The notes: a model not told the origin generated them from the sequence alone. A DNA stretch of 11,382 nucleotides from Actinomycetes bacterium (GCA_021819345.1 JAKARG010000056.1:1-11382); one strand, 5' to 3'. Shown: positions 1 through 6,755, numbered from the stretch's first letter. A program made the numbers and translations.

Positions 1-103
1 TTCCGATCTGCACGATCAGGACCACGATCCCCACGAGGATGCCGATACGGAACCGCCGCGACGTACGTGGCGCCCGCTGGGGGTGGTCGGCAGTGCTGCT
101 CAT
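1..103 (-). CDS. N-terminal fragment of a membrane protein (runs off left edge)
   Basis: Reading leftward from an ATG at 103, the sequence encodes about 34 residues beginning MSSTADHPQR, followed by a basic stretch (RTSRRFR) and a hydrophobic run (IGILVGIVVLIV), then the window ends. This looks like a short cytoplasmic N-terminus followed by a first transmembrane helix. The start lies 60 bases downstream of the DivIVA-like gene's stop and on the same strand, so co-transcription is plausible. In actinobacteria such as Mycobacterium, a multi-membrane UPF0182 protein commonly sits next to the PDZ-Lon protease gene. A basic N-terminus plus an early helix fits that family, but too little sequence is present to assign it. 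The identity is inference from neighbourhood; the existence of the partial gene is moderately supported. Confidence 0.5.
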   Translation of the reverse strand, partial: MSSTADHPQRAPRTSRRFRIGILVGIVVLIVQIG

Positions 104-163
104 CCGGCCGACGAGACTACCGGCGCAGGATGGCCCTACGAGGTCACCCGTGGACCGCCGCGA

Positions 164-2761
164 TCAGTCGTCGGCCACGAGCATGCACCGGCACCCCTCG
201 TGGGCCGGAGGGAGCGCATGGCCGGTAGGGAAGGCTCCACCCCGGGGAACACCACCGGCGAGGGTGTTGTCGTCGCAGTCGGAGCAGGTTCCGCCGAGAT
301 CGGATGCGACCCAGCGCAGGCGGGTCCCGTCGGCGACGGCGCTCCACCAGCCGAGGCCGTGCGCCGCGAAGGCGTGCTCGGCGGCGATCGGCTCGATCCG
401 AGCGGTCTTGAGCTCCCGGTAGGTGGCGCTCAGGGCCTCCACCAGCGCCTCGCGGTCGGCGGGGTCACCGAGCTCGGAGAGCAGGGACCCGAGGCGGCGC
501 CGGAGGGGACCGCAGATCGCGTCGGTGAGCGCTCCGACGAGCTCCCCGGTGTCGGAGCTGCGCCCCGGGGCTGCGGTCGGGGCCTCCAGGGCTGCTGCCG
601 ATGCGCCCGAGCGCGCTGCCTTTGCTAGCAGCGGTGCCGCCACGGACGCGTAACGGGATCGCTGAGCATCGGGCGCCGGGAGGAGACCGTCCAGGTCCTC
701 GGTGTCGGCGAGGCTGCGAAGGCGGTCGAGCAGATCGCTCTGCTCGTCCTGCAGCTCCCGCTTGAGCTTCCGGGAGAGGTCCCTGACGATGCTGCGCAAC
801 GCCTCCTCCCTCCTCTCGAGTGCTGCGGCGTCGCCGGAGCGGGGTTCGGCCGCCGGATCTCCGCCGTCGTCGGGCTCGAGAGGGTCCGACGCCGGCGGAG
901 CGGTTGCGCTCTCAGCGGAACGAGCGCGAGCAGCAGCGGTCCGACCCTCCGCCTCGGCGGGACGGAGGGTGCGGTGGGCTTCCTCCACGTCGCGCGCCCG
1001 CCCGGCCCGGATGCGCTCGAAGAGCCCGGCCACAGGGTCTTCGGCGCCAACCGCTCCGGGCTCACGGCCCCGCACATCGGCGACGGCCCCCGGAGCGGCC
1101 AGCTCCTCGGCTGGTCCGTGGTCCTCGGCTGGGCCGTGGTCCTCGGCTGGGCCGCGGTCCCCCGCCGCCGGAACCGGCCCGGTCGACCCGACTTCGGATC
1201 GACCGAGGACCCACCCCGGGGAACCTCCGCTGCTCCGACGTCCGGCTCCCGCCCCTACCCCGGCGAGCACCTCGCTGCCGACCGGGCCGGTCGGCTCCTC
1301 GGCTCCTCCGGCAAGGCCGGAGCGCAGGGTGATCGTCGGTCGCAGGTCGATTACCAGGGGTTCTTCGACGGCTGAAAGAGCGGGCCGGGAGCTCTCGGGA
1401 GATTCCACCTGAACCGTTGGCACCACCCTGAGCGGCGGCAGGAGCGCGACCCCGGTCCCCGACCGATCGGGCTCGGGGGAGGACGGGCCCCCGGGCACGG
1501 GGGCAGGCTCCGGTCCCCCCGGTGCGACTCCCCCCGGAGCGGCTCTGTCACCGTCAGCCCCCCCCGGTACGGCAATGGGATCAGGACCTGTGACCCCGGG
1601 CGAACCGAGCGGACCCGCCTCGCGACCACCCGATCCCTCCGGGGTGGCGAAGCGGCTCTCGCCGACCGACCCCGCCGGTACGGCCTCCTCCGGCTCGGAC
1701 CCGGCGACCCCACCCTCACCCGACCGGTCTTGGTCGGTCTCGCCCTGGTGCTGGGCTCCGACAGCGACAGGATCGGACCGGTCGCCTTCGGGGCCGAGGT
1801 CGGCGCCGGAGCCGGGGTCGATACGACGACCGACCTCTTCTGCTGCAGCCCGAGCCTCTGCGTCGGCCCGCTGGAACTCGTCGGTGACCTCCTCGAGGGT
1901 ACGCCTGACGATCCCGTAGGAGACGAGGAGTCGCTCCCGCCCGGCCCTCAGCTGCTCGATCTGGACCGTAGCCACCCGCCGGCGGCGGGCCAGATCGGCG
2001 AGGATCCGGTCCCGAGCCGCCTGGGCCTGCTCGACTGCGACCCGCCGCTCCCGGTCCGCCTCGCCCCGCAGGCCGGCCGCCTCGGCCGAAGCCCTGGCGA
2101 GGATGGCTTCCACCTCCACGGTGGCCTTCGCCCTGATCCCGGCGGCCTGACGCTCTGCCTCGGCCGTCGCCTCGGCCATCTTGCGGTTGGCCTCGTCGGT
2201 ACGTGCGGCGTACAACCGCGTCGCCTCCTCCCGGGTCGCCTCGGCCTCGGCGCGGGCAGCTTGGACCAGAGCGTCGGCGTCGACCTTGGCGGCCTCAAGG
2301 GTGCGAGCTGCCTCGGCCCTGGCCGACTCCAGGTCCGCAGCGGCCTCCGCTCTCGCGCCGGAGAGCGCCTCGTCGGCCTCGGCGCGGGCGTGCCGGACGA
2401 CCTCCCCGGCCTCCTCGCGTGCGTCGGCAACCATCTGGTCCGACTCCTTCTTCGCCCGGGCACGGAGGTCCTCGGCCACGCCGCGAGCGGTGCGGATGAC
2501 GCTGGCCATCTCCTCGCCGACCGCTGCGGCGATCGCCGTATCGTCGAGCTCGGCGGCAACCGGCGGCACCGGGGAGGACTCGGCGCTCGCCCGCATCTGC
2601 TCGAGCTCTGACTCGAGGCCGGCGTTGCGCTGCGCCAGCTCGGCGGTCCGGCTCCGCAGCTCTACCAGCTCGGCCTCGAGGCCCGAGAGGTAGGCGACGA
2701 CCTCGCTTTGGTCGAAGCCCTTGCGGGCAACGGCGAACCTGGGACGATCAGGTGTGGCCAT
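164..2761 (-). CDS. DivIVA-like coiled-coil protein with a MuF-like zinc-binding C-terminus
   Basis: This is an 865-residue protein. Residues 1-60 resemble the DivIVA N-terminal module (FAVARKGFDQSEVVAYLSGL followed by a heptad helix). Residues about 60-310 form a long Ala/Glu/Arg coiled coil. Residues about 310-640 are a Gly/Pro/Ser/Glu-rich disordered linker containing a tandem GPAEDH repeat. Residues about 640-785 look helical. The last 80 residues hold C826-x2-C829, then H854-x2-C857-x-C859 within PPAHEGCRC, preceded by an AEHAFAAHG helix and RLRWVASD. That layout matches the C-terminal metal-binding part of phage Mu F-like (SPP1 gp7-type) minor head proteins. DivIVA proteins are scaffolds at poles and septa; I infer a cytoplasmic scaffold role here. 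The ATG at 2761 is chosen because the DivIVA-like start follows at once and a TANNNT box precedes it by 6 bases. No other phage-type gene is visible nearby. Confidence 0.85.
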   Translation of the reverse strand: MATPDRPRFAVARKGFDQSEVVAYLSGLEAELVELRSRTAELAQRNAGLESELEQMRASAESSPVPPVAAELDDTAIAAAVGEEMASVIRTARGVAEDLRARAKKESDQMVADAREEAGEVVRHARAEADEALSGARAEAAADLESARAEAARTLEAAKVDADALVQAARAEAEATREEATRLYAARTDEANRKMAEATAEAERQAAGIRAKATVEVEAILARASAEAAGLRGEADRERRVAVEQAQAARDRILADLARRRRVATVQIEQLRAGRERLLVSYGIVRRTLEEVTDEFQRADAEARAAAEEVGRRIDPGSGADLGPEGDRSDPVAVGAQHQGETDQDRSGEGGVAGSEPEEAVPAGSVGESRFATPEGSGGREAGPLGSPGVTGPDPIAVPGGADGDRAAPGGVAPGGPEPAPVPGGPSSPEPDRSGTGVALLPPLRVVPTVQVESPESSRPALSAVEEPLVIDLRPTITLRSGLAGGAEEPTGPVGSEVLAGVGAGAGRRSSGGSPGWVLGRSEVGSTGPVPAAGDRGPAEDHGPAEDHGPAEELAAPGAVADVRGREPGAVGAEDPVAGLFERIRAGRARDVEEAHRTLRPAEAEGRTAAARARSAESATAPPASDPLEPDDGGDPAAEPRSGDAAALERREEALRSIVRDLSRKLKRELQDEQSDLLDRLRSLADTEDLDGLLPAPDAQRSRYASVAAPLLAKAARSGASAAALEAPTAAPGRSSDTGELVGALTDAICGPLRRRLGSLLSELGDPADREALVEALSATYRELKTARIEPIAAEHAFAAHGLGWWSAVADGTRLRWVASDLGGTCSDCDDNTLAGGVPRGGAFPTGHALPPAHEGCRCMLVADD
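1103..1160 (-). repeat. 18-bp tandem repeat coding GPAEDH in the linker
   Basis: An 18-base unit occurs twice without mismatch (1118-1135 and 1136-1153), flanked by partial copies on both sides. It encodes consecutive GPAEDH hexapeptides within the disordered linker of the DivIVA-like protein. The unit length is a multiple of three, so copy number can change without breaking the frame. This looks like recent slippage expansion in a low-complexity linker. Confidence 0.8.
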
Positions 2762-2767
2762 GGCGAG

Positions 2768-2773
2768 AATGTA
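2768..2773 (-). promoter_or_regulatory. Candidate -10 box for leaderless transcription of the DivIVA-like gene
   Basis: On the minus strand the hexamer TACATT (a match to the actinobacterial -10 consensus TANNNT) is followed by exactly six bases and then the ATG at 2761. That places the expected first transcribed base at the A of the start codon, as in leaderless actinobacterial mRNAs. No Shine-Dalgarno sequence is visible. No clear TTGACA-like -35 was found about 17 bases upstream, so the call rests on the -10 match and its spacing. Confidence 0.4.
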
Positions 2774-2841
2774 GGTCCAAGAGCGAGCCAGGACGTGGAC
2801 CTCGCGGTCCGAGTAGCTCTGGCGTACCTGCAGTAGGGGGA

Positions 2842-3993
2842 TCAGGCGGAGGGAATGCCCCCCCCGAGGGCCCGGAGGTCGCCCAAGGCCTGGTCGAGCG
2901 AGCTCACGCCTTCCACCCGCAAGCGCCGGCCGGCCTCCGAACGGGCGGTGCCGACCTCGCTCGCAGGCACGAGGAACACCGTCGCCCCGGCCCGCTCGAC
3001 CGCCACCGTCTTCTGCCTGACCCCGCCGACCGGCCCCACCCCCCCATGGGGACCGATGGTCCCGGTCACCGCTACCACATGACCCCCGGTCAGTCGGCCA
3101 CCAGAGAGGGAATCGAGGATCCCGAGGGTCAAGGCGAGGCCGTCGGAGGGCCCGCCGATGTCACCGACGTCGATCGCCACGTGGAACGGCAGATGGTAGG
3201 TCGGCAGCGCCTCGGTCGCGATCCCGAGGAAGCCGGCGCTCGGGTCGCCAGGTCGCTTCCCGAGGGTGACCCGGAGGTTCCGCTTCGCACGCCGACCGCC
3301 AGAGCCCGCCTGCTCCACGGTCAGGGTGACCGTCGAGCCCGGAGGATGAGCTTCGATGGCTCGGACCAGGGCCGGCGTGGTGAGGGTCGCCTGCCCGTCG
3401 ACTGCGACGATCACGCTCCCGCAGCGCACGCCGCCGCGCGCAGCGGGCGACCCGGCCTGCACGAGGAAGACCCGGCTGCCGTGGTAGATCGAGCGGACCG
3501 TGTAGCCGAGGCGGCGGAGGGCGGCAACCGGGGCGTCAAGGGTTGCCTGGTCCATCTCCTGCACGCCCTGGCAGGTGAACTGCCCCGCAGGAGCTCCTCC
3601 GAGGACCGCTGTCGAGCTGTAGAGCTCGGCGGCCCGGTAGAAGGTGTCGAGCAACCCGAGACGGGACAGCGCATACTGCCAGGGCGTGGTCTGGCCCACC
3701 AGGACGTCGACCATCAGCAGCTTCCCATCCACGGCATGGACCCGGGCGGCGGGGAGGAAGACCCGGGCGCAGAGCCCGCCGTCGGGGAAGTGTGGGTTCG
3801 CGCCCGAGGCCCTGCAGGTCGAGCTCGCCGTGACCGGCAGGGCATCGCCGGGCACGAAGGTGTAGTAGCCGCCGGACTGGGCCCAGGACCACCCGAGACC
3901 TGCCGCCAGCAGGGCGAGCACCACGACCAGCGCGACCGAGCCCACCCGTCGGCCGCGCCGGCGCTTCGAGGGAGGCCCGGCGCTCGTGCTCAC
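2842..3993 (-). CDS. Membrane-anchored PDZ-Lon (S16) protease, YlbL family
   Basis: This is a 383-residue protein. A basic N-terminus (SKRRRGRR) and a hydrophobic helix at about 17-37 anchor it, with the rest probably outside the membrane. Residues about 165-230 form a PDZ domain (GSPAARGGVRCGSVIVAVDG). The C-terminal third is a Lon-type proteolytic domain with the Ser-Lys dyad intact: S283 in GGPSDGLAL and K328 in GGVRQKTVAV, 45 residues apart as expected for Lon proteases. Length and layout match the YlbL/SdrC-type proteins found throughout Firmicutes and Actinobacteria, which cleave or survey envelope proteins. Four cysteines lie in the extracytoplasmic part. The start is GTG at 3993, chosen because the basic segment and anchor follow directly; no good ribosome binding site is visible. 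It is divergent from the HEAT-repeat gene and 80 bases upstream of the DivIVA-like gene. Confidence 0.92.
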   Translation of the reverse strand: MSTSAGPPSKRRRGRRVGSVALVVVLALLAAGLGWSWAQSGGYYTFVPGDALPVTASSTCRASGANPHFPDGGLCARVFLPAARVHAVDGKLLMVDVLVGQTTPWQYALSRLGLLDTFYRAAELYSSTAVLGGAPAGQFTCQGVQEMDQATLDAPVAALRRLGYTVRSIYHGSRVFLVQAGSPAARGGVRCGSVIVAVDGQATLTTPALVRAIEAHPPGSTVTLTVEQAGSGGRRAKRNLRVTLGKRPGDPSAGFLGIATEALPTYHLPFHVAIDVGDIGGPSDGLALTLGILDSLSGGRLTGGHVVAVTGTIGPHGGVGPVGGVRQKTVAVERAGATVFLVPASEVGTARSEAGRRLRVEGVSSLDQALGDLRALGGGIPSA

Positions 3994-4040
3994 CGGGACA
4001 CCAGCTGGGGGCGTCGGTCGGTCCCTGCCGACGAGCCCGT

Positions 4041-4049
4041 TGCTAGTCT
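4041..4049 (+). promoter_or_regulatory. Candidate extended -10 promoter for the HEAT-repeat gene
   Basis: The sequence TGCTAGTCT matches an extended -10 element (TGN followed by TANNNT). It lies in the 176-base divergent spacer between the PDZ-Lon and HEAT-repeat genes and would give a 5' leader of roughly 115 bases that contains the inverted repeat at 4117-4135. No convincing -35 hexamer was seen. Confidence is low. Confidence 0.25.
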
Positions 4050-4116
4050 CGAAACGATCCCGTCCATGCGCCAGACCTCGTCAGCGGCCACCCGGGACGC
4101 TGCCCGGCACCGGGGC

Positions 4117-4135
4117 TCGGCGCCACCGGCGCCGA
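4117..4135. repeat. Perfect 8-bp inverted repeat in the divergent spacer
   Basis: TCGGCGCC, a 3-base spacer ACC, then GGCGCCGA form a perfect inverted repeat, 35 bases before the HEAT-repeat start. Read as RNA it is a stable hairpin in the probable leader of that gene; read as DNA it could be an operator for either divergent gene. In such GC-rich sequence an 8-bp repeat can occur by chance, so a function is only suggested. Confidence 0.4.
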
Positions 4136-4169
4136 CAGCCTGCCATCGTCGGGCGACCGAGGGGGAGCG

Positions 4170-4841
4170 GTGAGCCCGCCACCGAGAGGGCAGCTCCCCG
4201 GCGAGCCCGGGCCTCCGGATGCTCCCGCCGGCTCCAGGGCGGGCCTCGGTGCCGATGACGCCGGAAGCGGGTCGCGCCGCCGGGAGATCGCCATCGCCGG
4301 TCATCGCTGCGACGAGGTCACCGCCAGGGCAGGCCTCGACGACCCCGAGCCAGCGGTGCGTGCCACCGCTCTCGGGGCCCTGCGGAGGATGGGTCGCCTG
4401 GACCCCGGAGCCCTCGGCGCCGCTCTGCACGACCCTTCGCCGGTGGTGCGCCGCCGCGCGGCCGAGCTGTCCGAGGACGCGGTCGAGCTCATCGAGCTGA
4501 CGGGGGACCCCGACTCCTCGGTGGTCGAGGCGGCCTGCTTCGGGCTCGGGGAGCTCGGGGTTGGCGCGCCCGGCGCCGTCGCCCCCTTGGCGGAGGTCTG
4601 CCGGAGCCACGTCGACCCCCTGTGCCGGGAGGCAGCCGTCGCCGCCCTCGGGGCGATCGGGGAGCAAGCCGGCCTGGCGACGATCCTCGCCGCCCTCACC
4701 GACAGGCCAGCCGTCCGCCGGCGGGCGGTGATCGCGCTCGCACCGTTCTCCGGTCCCGAGGTGGAGGCCGCGCTACGCAGGGCTCTGGACGACCGGGACC
4801 GCCAGGTCCGTCAAGCGGCCGAGGACCTGCTCTCCAGCTGA
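4170..4841 (+). CDS. HEAT-repeat (PBS-lyase-like) protein
   Basis: This is a 223-residue protein. Residues 1-37 are Pro/Gly/Ala-rich and probably disordered. From about residue 38 to the end there are roughly five degenerate HEAT units, each a helix pair with a signature such as DPEPAVRATALGALRRMG, DPSPVVRRRAAELS or DDRDRQVRQAAEDLLSS. The pattern fits armadillo-like superhelical scaffolds that bind proteins; no catalytic motif is visible. The start is GTG at 4170, the first usable start after an in-frame TAG at 4044. A GGGGAG stretch ends two bases before it, closer than ideal for a ribosome binding site. The gene diverges from the PDZ-Lon gene and converges with mreB, with only 38 bases between the stop codons. 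The partner is unknown; adjacency to envelope genes hints at, but does not prove, an envelope role. Confidence 0.85.
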   Translation: MSPPPRGQLPGEPGPPDAPAGSRAGLGADDAGSGSRRREIAIAGHRCDEVTARAGLDDPEPAVRATALGALRRMGRLDPGALGAALHDPSPVVRRRAAELSEDAVELIELTGDPDSSVVEAACFGLGELGVGAPGAVAPLAEVCRSHVDPLCREAAVAALGAIGEQAGLATILAALTDRPAVRRRAVIALAPFSGPEVEAALRRALDDRDRQVRQAAEDLLSS

Positions 4842-4868
4842 GCCGAGGCCCACCTGAGCCGAGACCCA
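4838..4868 (+). repeat. 15-bp direct repeat spanning the HEAT-gene stop codon
   Basis: CTGAGCCGAGGCCCA at 4838-4852 recurs with one mismatch at 4854-4868 (CTGAGCCGAGACCCA). The first copy contains the TGA stop of the HEAT-repeat gene, so the duplication carries a second TGA just downstream. The two copies fill most of the short convergent spacer before the mreB stop. Confidence 0.6.
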
Positions 4869-4879
4869 GCTCCTGCTGG

Positions 4880-5872
4880 CTACATGAACAGGTCCTTGAC
4901 CGCGTCGAACTCCTCCAGGCACTTTCCCGCCCCGAGGACCACGCACTCGAGTGGGGCGTCGACCAGGTGCACCGGCAGCGCCGTCTCCTCGGCCAGACGT
5001 CGGTCGAGGCCCCGCAGCATCCCACCGCCTCCCACCAGATGGATCCCCTGGGTGATGAGGTCCTGCGCCAGCTCCGGCGGGGCGGCGCCGAGGCACTTCA
5101 CGACCGAGTCGACTATCGCCCCCACCTGCTCCTCGATCGCTCCGCGAACCTCCTCGGGAGAAAGGATCACCGTCTTCGGCAGCCCACTCATCAGGTCCCT
5201 GCCGCGCACCTCGGCCTTGATCTCCTCCTCTAGCGGCCAGGCACTGCCGATCGCGACCTTGATCTCCTCGGCGGTCCGCTCACCGATAGCGATGCCGTAC
5301 TCCCGGCGCACGTAGGTCTGGATCGACGCGTCGATGTCGAACGAACCGACTCTGATCGCCTCGAGCGCCACGATCCCCCCGAGGGAGATCACCGCCGTCT
5401 CCGAAGTGCCACCGCCGACGTCGACGACCATGTTGCCGAGGGGCTCGTGGATCGGCAGCCCGGCTCCGATCGCCGCTGCCATCGGCTGGTCGATCAGGTA
5501 GGCGCCGTTGGCCCCGGCACCTCGCGCCGCCTCCTCGACCGCCCGGCGCTCGACCTCGGTGATCGCCGACGGCACGCAGATCAGCACCCGGGGGCGATTG
5601 AACCTCGACACCCCGGCCCGCTCGAGCAGCAGACGGATCATCCGCTGGGTGATGTCGAAGTCGGTGATGGCGCCCTTGCGCAGCGGTCGCACTGCGACGA
5701 TGTAGCCGGGGGTGCGGCCGATCATCTGCCAGGCGTCGTGGCCCATGGCGAGGACATCTTGGCTCCGGGAGTTGAGCGCGATGACCGTCGGCTCGTTGAG
5801 GACTATCCCTCGACCGCGCGAGTAGACGAGGGTGTTCGCGGTCCCGAGGTCGATGGCGAGGTCCCTAGCCAG
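4880..5872 (-). CDS. mreB: MreB, actin-like rod-shape protein, with a probable CTG start
   Basis: This is a 330-residue actin-fold ATPase that polymerises under the membrane and directs cell-wall elongation. The phosphate-1 motif is DLGTANT (residues 8-14), phosphate-2 is in VVDVGGGTSE, and the adenosine motif is in HLVGGGGMLRGL. The RGRGIVLNEPTVIA and AVRPLRKGAITDFD signatures and the length are normal for MreB. Homology starts at ARDLAIDLGT, yet no ATG, GTG or TTG occurs in frame between the upstream frame and this segment. A CTG at 5872-5870 stands exactly where Met is expected. The first in-frame ATG (5746) would remove 42 residues including phosphate-1, so it is unlikely to be the real start. 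The CTG overlaps the end of the preceding gene by 8 bases (CTGGCTAG), suggesting translational coupling. mreC, mreD and rodA are not in the window. Confidence 0.95.
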   Translation of the reverse strand: MARDLAIDLGTANTLVYSRGRGIVLNEPTVIALNSRSQDVLAMGHDAWQMIGRTPGYIVAVRPLRKGAITDFDITQRMIRLLLERAGVSRFNRPRVLICVPSAITEVERRAVEEAARGAGANGAYLIDQPMAAAIGAGLPIHEPLGNMVVDVGGGTSETAVISLGGIVALEAIRVGSFDIDASIQTYVRREYGIAIGERTAEEIKVAIGSAWPLEEEIKAEVRGRDLMSGLPKTVILSPEEVRGAIEEQVGAIVDSVVKCLGAAPPELAQDLITQGIHLVGGGGMLRGLDRRLAEETALPVHLVDAPLECVVLGAGKCLEEFDAVKDLFM

Positions 5873-6218
5873 CGTCGGCCCCGGAAGGTGACGACCCGCC
5901 GGCCGGCCGCCGGGTCGTGGTGATCGGAGGGATGGGGGTGCCGGGGGTGGCCGCGACGACCCGCGGGGTCGGGTTGGCGGTGCGGGCCGGCGGGCGGGCC
6001 TGGGCGAGCGCCGGAGGGCTCGGGCGCCGTCCGCGGCGGCGGGGCTCGGCTCCGGGCGAGAGGGCTTTGAGCCCTCGGCTGAAGGACTCGACGTTGGCCT
6101 CCAAGGACTTGGGGCGGCGATGGCGCAAGGCCAGGACCACGATCAGGACCACTGCAACCACTACCGGGACCACCAGGTAGTACAAGGGCCCGAGGTGCAG
6201 TTGGAGGACGCCGATCAT
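5865..6218 (-). CDS. Small single-pass membrane protein between moaE and mreB
   Basis: This is a 117-residue protein of no recognised family. Residues about 8-32 form one strong hydrophobic helix (YYLVVPVVVAVVLIVVLAL) ending at a basic RHRR, which predicts N-out, C-in topology. A short conserved-looking segment, SLEANVESFSRGLKALSP, follows and could be an amphipathic helix. The remaining 60 or so residues are Pro/Arg/Ala/Thr-rich and probably disordered and cytoplasmic. The ATG at 6218 overlaps the moaE stop as ATGA, and its own stop lies inside the first codons of mreB, so it is translationally linked to both. The frame stays open upstream of 6218 but that part is only the shadow of moaE. 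Its place before mreB suggests a membrane partner for the MreB filament; this is inference. Confidence 0.75.
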   Translation of the reverse strand: MIGVLQLHLGPLYYLVVPVVVAVVLIVVLALRHRRPKSLEANVESFSRGLKALSPGAEPRRRGRRPSPPALAQARPPARTANPTPRVVAATPGTPIPPITTTRRPAGGSSPSGADAG

Positions 6219-6676
6219 CGCGGGACCTCGGTGAGCGACCGGGCGCCCGTACCCCAGTCCCTGCCGCCGCCCCAGGTCTCCCGTTTCCAGATCGGCACCG
6301 ACTCCTTCAGGGTGTCGATGCACCAGCGCGCCGCCTCGAAAGCCGAGTCGCGGTGCGCCGAGGACACCGCGACGAGCACGGCGGGCTCTCCGACGCCGAG
6401 GAGCCCCACCCGGTGCAGGCAGGCGATCCGACCGAGCCCGAAGCGCCGACGGGTCTCGGAGACCAGCTCCGCCATGCGGGCCCGGGCGGCCTCTGGGTAG
6501 GCCTCGTACTCGAGGCTGGTGACGCCCTGGCGGCCCTCGGCGTGGTCGCGCACCACACCGGTGAACACCACCACCGCTCCGCAAGAAGGCCGTGCCACCC
6601 AGCTCGTCGCCTCCTGGACCGGGAGGGGACCAGCGAGCAGGTCGACCCAGTCGTCACGGTCCTGCGGGCTCGCCAT
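6215..6676 (-). CDS. moaE: Molybdopterin synthase catalytic subunit MoaE
   Basis: This is a 153-residue protein, the usual size for MoaE, the large subunit of molybdopterin synthase that, with thiocarboxylated MoaD, converts precursor Z (cPMP) to molybdopterin in the cytosol. Visible signatures are CGAVVVFTGVVRD, LEYEAYPEAARARMAEL, the HR pairs at 88-89 and 108-109, and LKESVPIWKRE with both lysines of the active-site region (K124, K131). Start ATG at 6676 is supported by a TANNNT box six bases upstream. It is the first gene of an overlapping operon with the small membrane protein and mreB; no moaD or other molybdenum cofactor gene is present in the window, so its partner must be encoded elsewhere. 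Confidence 0.95.
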   Translation of the reverse strand: MASPQDRDDWVDLLAGPLPVQEATSWVARPSCGAVVVFTGVVRDHAEGRQGVTSLEYEAYPEAARARMAELVSETRRRFGLGRIACLHRVGLLGVGEPAVLVAVSSAHRDSAFEAARWCIDTLKESVPIWKRETWGGGRDWGTGARSLTEVPR

Positions 6677-6682
6677 GGCCCA

Positions 6683-6688
6683 ATGCTA
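6683..6688 (-). promoter_or_regulatory. Candidate -10 box for leaderless moaE operon transcription
   Basis: On the minus strand TAGCAT (TANNNT) is followed by six bases (TGGGCC) and then the ATG at 6676, the same geometry as at the DivIVA-like gene. This would start the moaE-membrane protein-mreB mRNA at the A of the start codon. No -35 match and no Shine-Dalgarno sequence are evident. Confidence 0.45.
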
Positions 6689-6749
6689 AGGCCCCCGGAG
6701 CACCCCCCGGTGAAGCTTCGGGCGACGAGCCATCCGGAGATCGGGTCGG

Positions 6750-6755
6750 TAACCT
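6750..6755 (+). promoter_or_regulatory. Candidate -10 box for the HtrA-like gene
   Basis: TAACCT matches TANNNT and ends 8 bases before the GTG at 6764, compatible with transcription starting at or within a few bases of that codon. It is one reason for preferring 6764 as the start over in-frame alternatives further upstream. The -35 region is not recognisable. Confidence 0.3.

Noticed and set aside
164..520. MuF-like domain taken as a sign of prophage
   Set aside because: No other phage structural, integrase or lysis gene is visible and the flanking genes are ordinary chromosomal genes.
2752..4173. Long plus-strand open frame of over 470 codons opposite the PDZ-Lon gene
   Set aside because: Its composition is that of a GC-rich antisense shadow, with no recognisable motif, while the opposite strand encodes a clear PDZ-Lon protease.
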